Assembly: GCA_015956445.1 (NCBI GenBank)
Contig: WIUZ02000003.1
Span: 1,984,001 to 2,048,000 of the forward strand
From: Thelephora terrestris
Taxonomy: Eukaryota; Basidiomycota; Agaricomycetes; Thelephorales; Thelephoraceae
Direction: 5' to 3'
Length of the DNA stretch: 64,000 bases
A program made the position numbers and the translations under genes. Within the stretch, counting starts at the first letter, position 1. Each line of letters starts with the position of its first letter. The notes under the pieces were generated by a model. The model was not told the DNA's origin. It saw only the letters and a program-made list of their open reading frames with translations, and did not search any database. This document shows positions 58,912 to 64,000 of the stretch, one piece after another.

Positions 58912-61900
58912 TGTCAGGAACATGGTATTTTTAAACTTTTTATAACACGCTCTTTCTTCGAACTCTTCTTACCAATTCTTATGTTTTGAATGCTTCACAC
59001 TCCTTATCCTTCACCCCAATCATTCGAAACACACACACGCGCGTACTATTCCCAGCGAATCCACAACGAGCTATACTAGTGCTATCCTACGTCCTCAAAA
59101 GTCGACTCTATCTACGGCAGGCCTGAAGGTCACCAAACGTCCATCGCGGAGATCGTAGTGCTGGCCCCTCCTCGCTAGGACCTCCCCGAACATGGCGTCA
59201 CCATCTTCGGCACTCAGCTGAACGACCAGTTCAAGCCGATAGGAAGAGACTCCTTCGAGCGGACCGATCAGCCTCCCAGATGTCACCGAACTGCGGAACA
59301 CCTGATCCCACATCTCCATCACCGGGTGACTGCTCGACAGCACTATCGACGTAGTCGGCAAGCAACCCTCCGTCTCCCTCGTCGGACCCCTGGGTGGGAT
59401 CCTGTCTTGCGAGGCGAAGCTGGTGTCGGAGTTGGATCTCAGACTCGACCTGTCGGTAAGGACGGTGGACCCGATATCGGAATCCTCGCTCCTCACCTCG
59501 ACCAGAGAGGTCACCATCCGACTCAACTGGTCGAGGGTAGGGATTAGCCGATGGAGCCATGCGATGAGCAGGACGGCGTCGAGAGCGTTTGCATCGTTGC
59601 CCCTTAGTCACCGGACGTACCTCGGCCACCCTCGGAGCATCTTCGGCTCGGTCAACCTCCATGACCTCATCCTCGATCTTCACCAACTGATGGATCGGCT
59701 GCAAGACGCAACGCCCACAGTTCTCCTTGTCGGAAGCGGCCAAGGTGGAAGCCGGACCTGGAGTCGGAACGGGAACCGCGTTCTCGATCGGAGGCGTCGC
59801 ATAGGACGACGGGTTAGGCGATGGGAGTACCACCTCGTCGGCGTACTCCAACTCGAATGGAACATCGGCGGTCCCCTCACCAACCAATTTGGGACCCTCC
59901 TTGCAGTTGCAGGTCTTGTCCTGCAAGGACTCGACCTGCGCTGTCAACACAGCCACTACGTTCTCGAGTTCTTCGGTCTAAGAAATGTCAGCTTTCATCA
60001 TTTTAAGCAATGATGAAAGCAGCATTACCTTTTCATCCCTCCTGGCCAACGCTCCCTTGATGTTATTGTCCCTAACCTTCAACCCGGCGATCAACTCCTG
60101 ATGGTTGGCGACCATTGCCTCCAACGCCTCGTTCGTCCCCTGTTGAAAGGCCGCCAAGGTCTCCTTCATCTGAAGACCCTCGGCCGATAGACGAAGGACG
60201 TCTGCCTTCGCCTCCTTCACCTCGCGCTCCAAACGTTCAACCTAGGCAGTTTGATTAGTCGAGAGTCATACTCGAATATTCAAACGGAGAACCTACTTTG
60301 CTCTCCCCCTCCCGAACGAGCGACCACAACAACGACGTGGCGGCAGTGGCATGGCGGACGGCCCGAGGAACGGTTGCCCCGTGCTCCAATAGGTCTTGAT
60401 CGTAGATTCCCCTTTGCAGGGTATACCAGAGCTCCTTCTTGATCGAATGCTCCAGCTCCCCGAACCTACCCCTCATCTGGAAGGCCACCTTCTCGGCGAT
60501 GATCGTGCGGACCCAGAGCTCATCATCCCAGGTCAACCCCATCAAATGAGGCATCGTCTCCCTGAGACGTTCGGCGTCCACTTCCGTGACGACCTCCAAG
60601 ATCTAGAAGCCGTTAGTTTGACATCAAACGCCCAAAGAACGTTCCTCTACCTAGAGGAAGGCGTTAGTGCGAACACACGAAGCTCTAGGTCTCCCCCATA
60701 CCTGGTCATCCGTGGTATAGGGAGTCCCAGCCGCACAGGCATAGGTCTTGCGAGCGGCGGCACGACGGTCGATGCGAGAGATGGTAGAGATACCATTGGC
60801 GACTTTGTAGGTATGGTTGTTGGGGAAGGACATGTTTGGTAAGATGATGGGGAAGTTGCTGGTGTTGCTGATCAAGGATGGCTCCAAGAAGACGTCCTTC
60901 TTATAGCCTAGATCGGTGATCCTTCACGTGACCTACCTCGACGAACCTCATTGGTCCGGGTCACATCAACTTCCGCCCCTGTACCATCATCGTTGGCTTA
61001 CTACATCAAGCTGACACCTCGGCCCGCGGGACGGCCTTGGAAGAACTTCGTTCCGGAACGCCTAGAACGCGCGCGCACTAAAAATAGGTCTCAAGACCCT
61101 GATGACCCCTTTATGACATCACGAACCCCTTTTACGACCCCTCATGACTTTACGATTACGATCAACCCTGGACCCTGATCACACACGTGGACAGTCACAT
61201 CACAGTCTCCTAACCGGAGGAAGGACTCGCCGCTATTCGGAAGCATCGCCCTAGGATTCTTCTGGTTAGCCCAGCGCATGTGGAGTAGCCGTTAGCGTGA
61301 AACGCCGGCGAATCTGTAATCCCTCATGTCCCATGAGTCTAGGCCCGACCTCCTCATGTTCGGACGTACGTTGAGGTTGCCACTAGTCCGTGATGCTGTT
61401 ACCGCCTACAGACAACAAGGGATGTTGAATGTCTCTACTCCCGAATCCAGCTGGCAGAGGCCATGTAAAGGGAGATTGACACCTGGCCCTTGGGTGAGAT
61501 CCCCAGGTACGAACTTTCACGACCCCATGCTCCTATTTCCATTTGGACTAGTGTTATCTTTACCCCTATGTTTCATGCGGACATTCCTTATCTTTTATGC
61601 AATCCTTCACACGCTAGTAAGGCCCTTTGTCTTTTATTCTCCCACGCGTCACCTTTGTTCGCTTCCCTTACTTAGCGTTCACACACTCCTTATCTCCCTT
61701 TGTTCGGACTTGATAAGGGTATATTAGGGTATTGACGTCATGGCCACTCCTTTAGTATAAGTAGCAACTGTGGCTGTATCGTAGTACCTTAGTTTTGTTA
61801 CCTCAGGAAATCCTCTGCCCTTCTCAGCCCAGTTGCAGTTAAGGACAAGTCAGAGTTTCTTGTTTGATCCAAGACATCCCCATCTGCTCTCCCTCCCGCT

Positions 61901-62208
61901 CTGCGCGTCAACTGCGCCTCGTAACTATAGACTCTCAGCAGTCATATTAGAACACCTCGAGCGTCCAGTCGATCAACTGGTGGAGTCATCAATCCTGTTG
62001 TAGGGATCAACCCTTGCTTGTTAAACCGAACGAAGTACGGTTTAGGTTGGGTTTCTCTTTAGGATTTCGACCTGACTTGTAGTGACCTCGGACAACCTAC
62101 CGGAAGAATAGAGACGTGATCGTTCTCTCACAAGCTAGTTGGACTAGTGAGTACTCTGCGGAGTCGGCTCAGTGCACTGGTAGTTGTTGGGGTAGAGTGG
62201 CCCTGACA
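58912..62208 (+). mobile_element. Solo-LTR-like unit, family 2, copy 2 (fossil, 3,297 bp)
   Basis: Inverse copy of 24877-28173 with exactly the same length, TGTCAGGAAC to CCCTGACA, and the 5-bp target duplication TCTTT (58907-58911 and 62209-62213). In the plus direction it has a ~2.8-kb U3, TATAA at 61756 and about 450 bp to the end. The antisense coiled-coil gene is retained. The small number of differences from copy 1 points to recent activity of the family. No internal retroelement genes, so a solo LTR is the best reading. Confidence 0.78.
59095..60833 (-). CDS. Antisense coiled-coil gene in LTR-like unit, copy 2
   Basis: Same layout as 26250-27990: MSFPNNHTYKVANGISTISR at 60833, the coiled-coil exon EVKEAKADVLRLSAEGLQMK near 60230, the linker exon at 59956-59231 and a terminal exon ending RPAVDRVDF. 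A TATAAG box lies about 70 bases before the ATG. Function unknown. Treated as part of a retroelement-like fossil. Confidence 0.6.
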
Positions 62209-62213
62209 TCTTT

Positions 62214-63818
62214 CAGCTGTCGCGTCCCACGTGAGCAGACCCGTTGAACTGCTACTATCCGGGTGGAGTCAGGACACGACCAGAATAGCAGAAGTGGGGG
62301 TGAGGGGTTGCCGGTTGTGCAGAGGTCGGGAAGGGGAGAGAAGCTAGACAGAGGAGAGGGAACCACGATAGGTCGCGACGTTGTCGGGACGAGAAGGGAA
62401 AACTCTGTACTAGCAAACTCCTGCTAGACGATGACGATGGACTAGGGGGCTAGTGGACGATGGGCTAGTAGGCTAGGGGGCTATTGGAACTATGAGGCTA
62501 GTGGACTCAATGTCAGAGCAAGGAGCTGGAGGTTTTCGATGATCAGGTCGTTCAGGCGGAAGGGAGAAGAGGTGTGAAGAGGCCCGGGGGTTTCTTGTTC
62601 GTTCAACTAGCTAGTACAGGGTATTTATAGGTAAAGACAGTGCGATCTACGCGAAAGAGATGGGAAAAGTAGCAAACGAATGGAGAAACGGTGGGAGAAT
62701 AAGAACAGGTAGATAGAAGGGGATAAACGAGAGTCTGATGCAGGGTAGGGCGACCAACGGTTCATCGGGAGGCCGGAACGAGGCTGGGACAGGTCTTACC
62801 GAGAGGATGGACACTGGGGGCAAGGGGTCAAATACCCAGTGGGTACATGCTGAATACATTGTGATCACAGTCAACAAGTGATCACAATGTGCCCAGTGGG
62901 GAAAATTTGAATACATTCAAAATGTGCCCAGCCATGTGTATCCAATGTGCCCACTGGGCACATTTTGATTGTGATCACAATGTACCCATCAATGTGATCT
63001 CAATGTACCCACTGGGGACATTTTGATTGTGATCAGAATGTGCCCATCAATGTGATCTCAATGTGCCCAGTGGGGACATTTTGATTGCAATCACAATGTA
63101 CCCCACCTCGTTCTCACGGAATCGTCCCCTAAGTAGGGGGTGCTGAGGTGTAGGGTATCGCTCCCTAAATAGGCTAATTTTTCGCCGTACCTCAGACCTG
63201 CGGTCACCCTTTAGAAAATCCCCAAAATGGAAACTTTTTTATATCCATTTTTGTAAATGCCTCCCGAAAATCCCAGGACACCCCGAGTCGAACTACACGT
63301 GACAATCCTTAATTAAAATTTACCGTGAGAGCGAACCGGTGGGGCTTGCCAGCTGAGAAATGGAATTCGTGGAGATATATTGTGTGATGGGGCCAGCGGG
63401 ACGCGAGGGACGTCCGGTCGCGTTCTAACGCGTCGAATAACCCAAGACATCCAAAAACACGAGGGCCTGAGCTGTGGTTACAACCCAGCTACCCAACCGC
63501 AATCCAGGCTCATGCTTGATGCGTGACGGGGCCAGCTGGACGTGAGGGCGTTCAGTCGCGTTCTAACGCGTCGAATGGCCCAGGACATGTGTATTTTAAT
63601 CAGCCGGTCTGTGTCTACACATTAAATATCTAGTCTTATAGCATCCACGATAGATATCGGCACTTGGCAATCGATAACGATAATCGATAATCGATGACAG
63701 CCACCGACGCGTGTCATGTGACTGCCAGGTTTCTCGCGGAGCCCTACCCACCCAGCACCCACCCCTCTCGTCGACATTCCTTGCACACCACGTGTACTCA
63801 TCGCCTCCTCGTCCCACC
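62214..63818. other. Repeat-rich interval without a supported gene
   Basis: Holds the partial CACTG element (62812-63104) and a degenerate duplication: GGGGCCAGC-GGACG-GAG followed by TCGCGTTCTAACGCGTCGAA at about 63392-63440 and again at 63529-63577. No coding region seen. Confidence 0.45.
62812..63104. mobile_element. Partial CACTG element
   Basis: Begins with the same CACTGGGGGCAAGGGGTCA as 56742, then has CACAATGTGCCCAGTGGGG-type repeats of roughly 50-60 bp. The opposite end is not found, so it is truncated or has lost its second arm. Confidence 0.65.
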
Positions 63819-64000
63819 ATGCCCAAACATGTGGGTCGGAAATCTCGAGTGGTATCACGGTCAGTGATCATCAACCAGCCGTCAGGATCCAGATTCACCA
63901 GCAATGGCCCAATGACGCGACACAATATGACCGCGATGGCTGCCGAGAGAGAATGGAGCAGAAAGAGGCATCTTGAACAGGTTTCGGGTGAGTCTCGCAC
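63819..64000 (+). CDS. Possible first exon, runs off the window
   Basis: An ATG in a strong context (CCCACCATGCCC) opens a frame MPKHVGRKSRVVSRSV..., basic and uninterrupted to the window end; a GGGTGAGT that could be a donor lies at 63987. No homology recognised. The longer minus-strand frame over the same region (63596-64000) has no features in its favour. Confidence 0.35.
   Translation, partial: MPKHVGRKSRVVSRSVIINQPSGSRFTSNGPMTRHNMTAMAAEREWSRKRHLEQVSGESR

Overview
The window looks like nuclear DNA of an agaricomycete (mushroom-forming basidiomycete). Genes are broken by many 45-75 bp GT-AG introns, and the gene set is typical of that group: FunK1 kinase, NACHT-WD40 receptor, DUF6535 membrane protein, PH-CNH protein, TEF1, UPF1 and ILV2. 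I cannot name the species from sequence alone.

Layout. 0-13 kb is mostly housekeeping: the N-terminal half of UPF1 (-), TEF1 (-), a divergently transcribed SLC45/sucrose-type sugar:H+ symporter (+), a mitochondrial tRNA 2-thiouridylase (-) and a RhoGEF-like PH-CNH protein without a visible DH domain (+). 14.4-30.6 kb is a nest of mobile DNA inside a dead type-B carboxylesterase gene. The host of the nest is a 15.6-kb DNA transposon (14937-30538) with perfect-looking long inverted ends (about 620 bp) and a 6-bp target duplication. Its transposase gene appears to fuse a Ulp1-like cysteine protease to a DDE_1 (pogo-like) transposase. Inside it sit a foldback element with ~1.1-kb near-identical arms and two LTR-like elements of about 3.3-3.4 kb.

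31-56 kb is an accessory gene region: an intact carboxylesterase (+), a NACHT-WD40 NLR (+) with one apparent frameshift, a DUF6535 protein (+), a FAHD1-like hydrolase (-), a small single-pass membrane protein (+), ILV2 acetolactate synthase (+), a FunK1 kinase (-) and a second intact carboxylesterase (-). 56-64 kb is repeat-rich: a CACTG-ended foldback MITE, a tandem repeat, a second copy of one LTR-like element, a broken second CACTG copy and the possible first exon of a gene that leaves the window.

Most interesting points: (1) the Ulp1-DDE_1 transposon with satellite arrays inside its inverted ends; (2) three solo-LTR-like units (two families), each with TG...CA ends and a 5-bp target duplication, which carry a coiled-coil-type reading frame antisense to the LTR promoter; the two copies of one family are both exactly 3,297 bp; (3) a readable order of insertions (esterase deletion, DNA transposon, foldback element, LTRs); (4) host-gene oddities: the DH-less PH-CNH gene, the frameshifted NLR, and alanine at the acetolactate synthase position that corresponds to plant Pro197.
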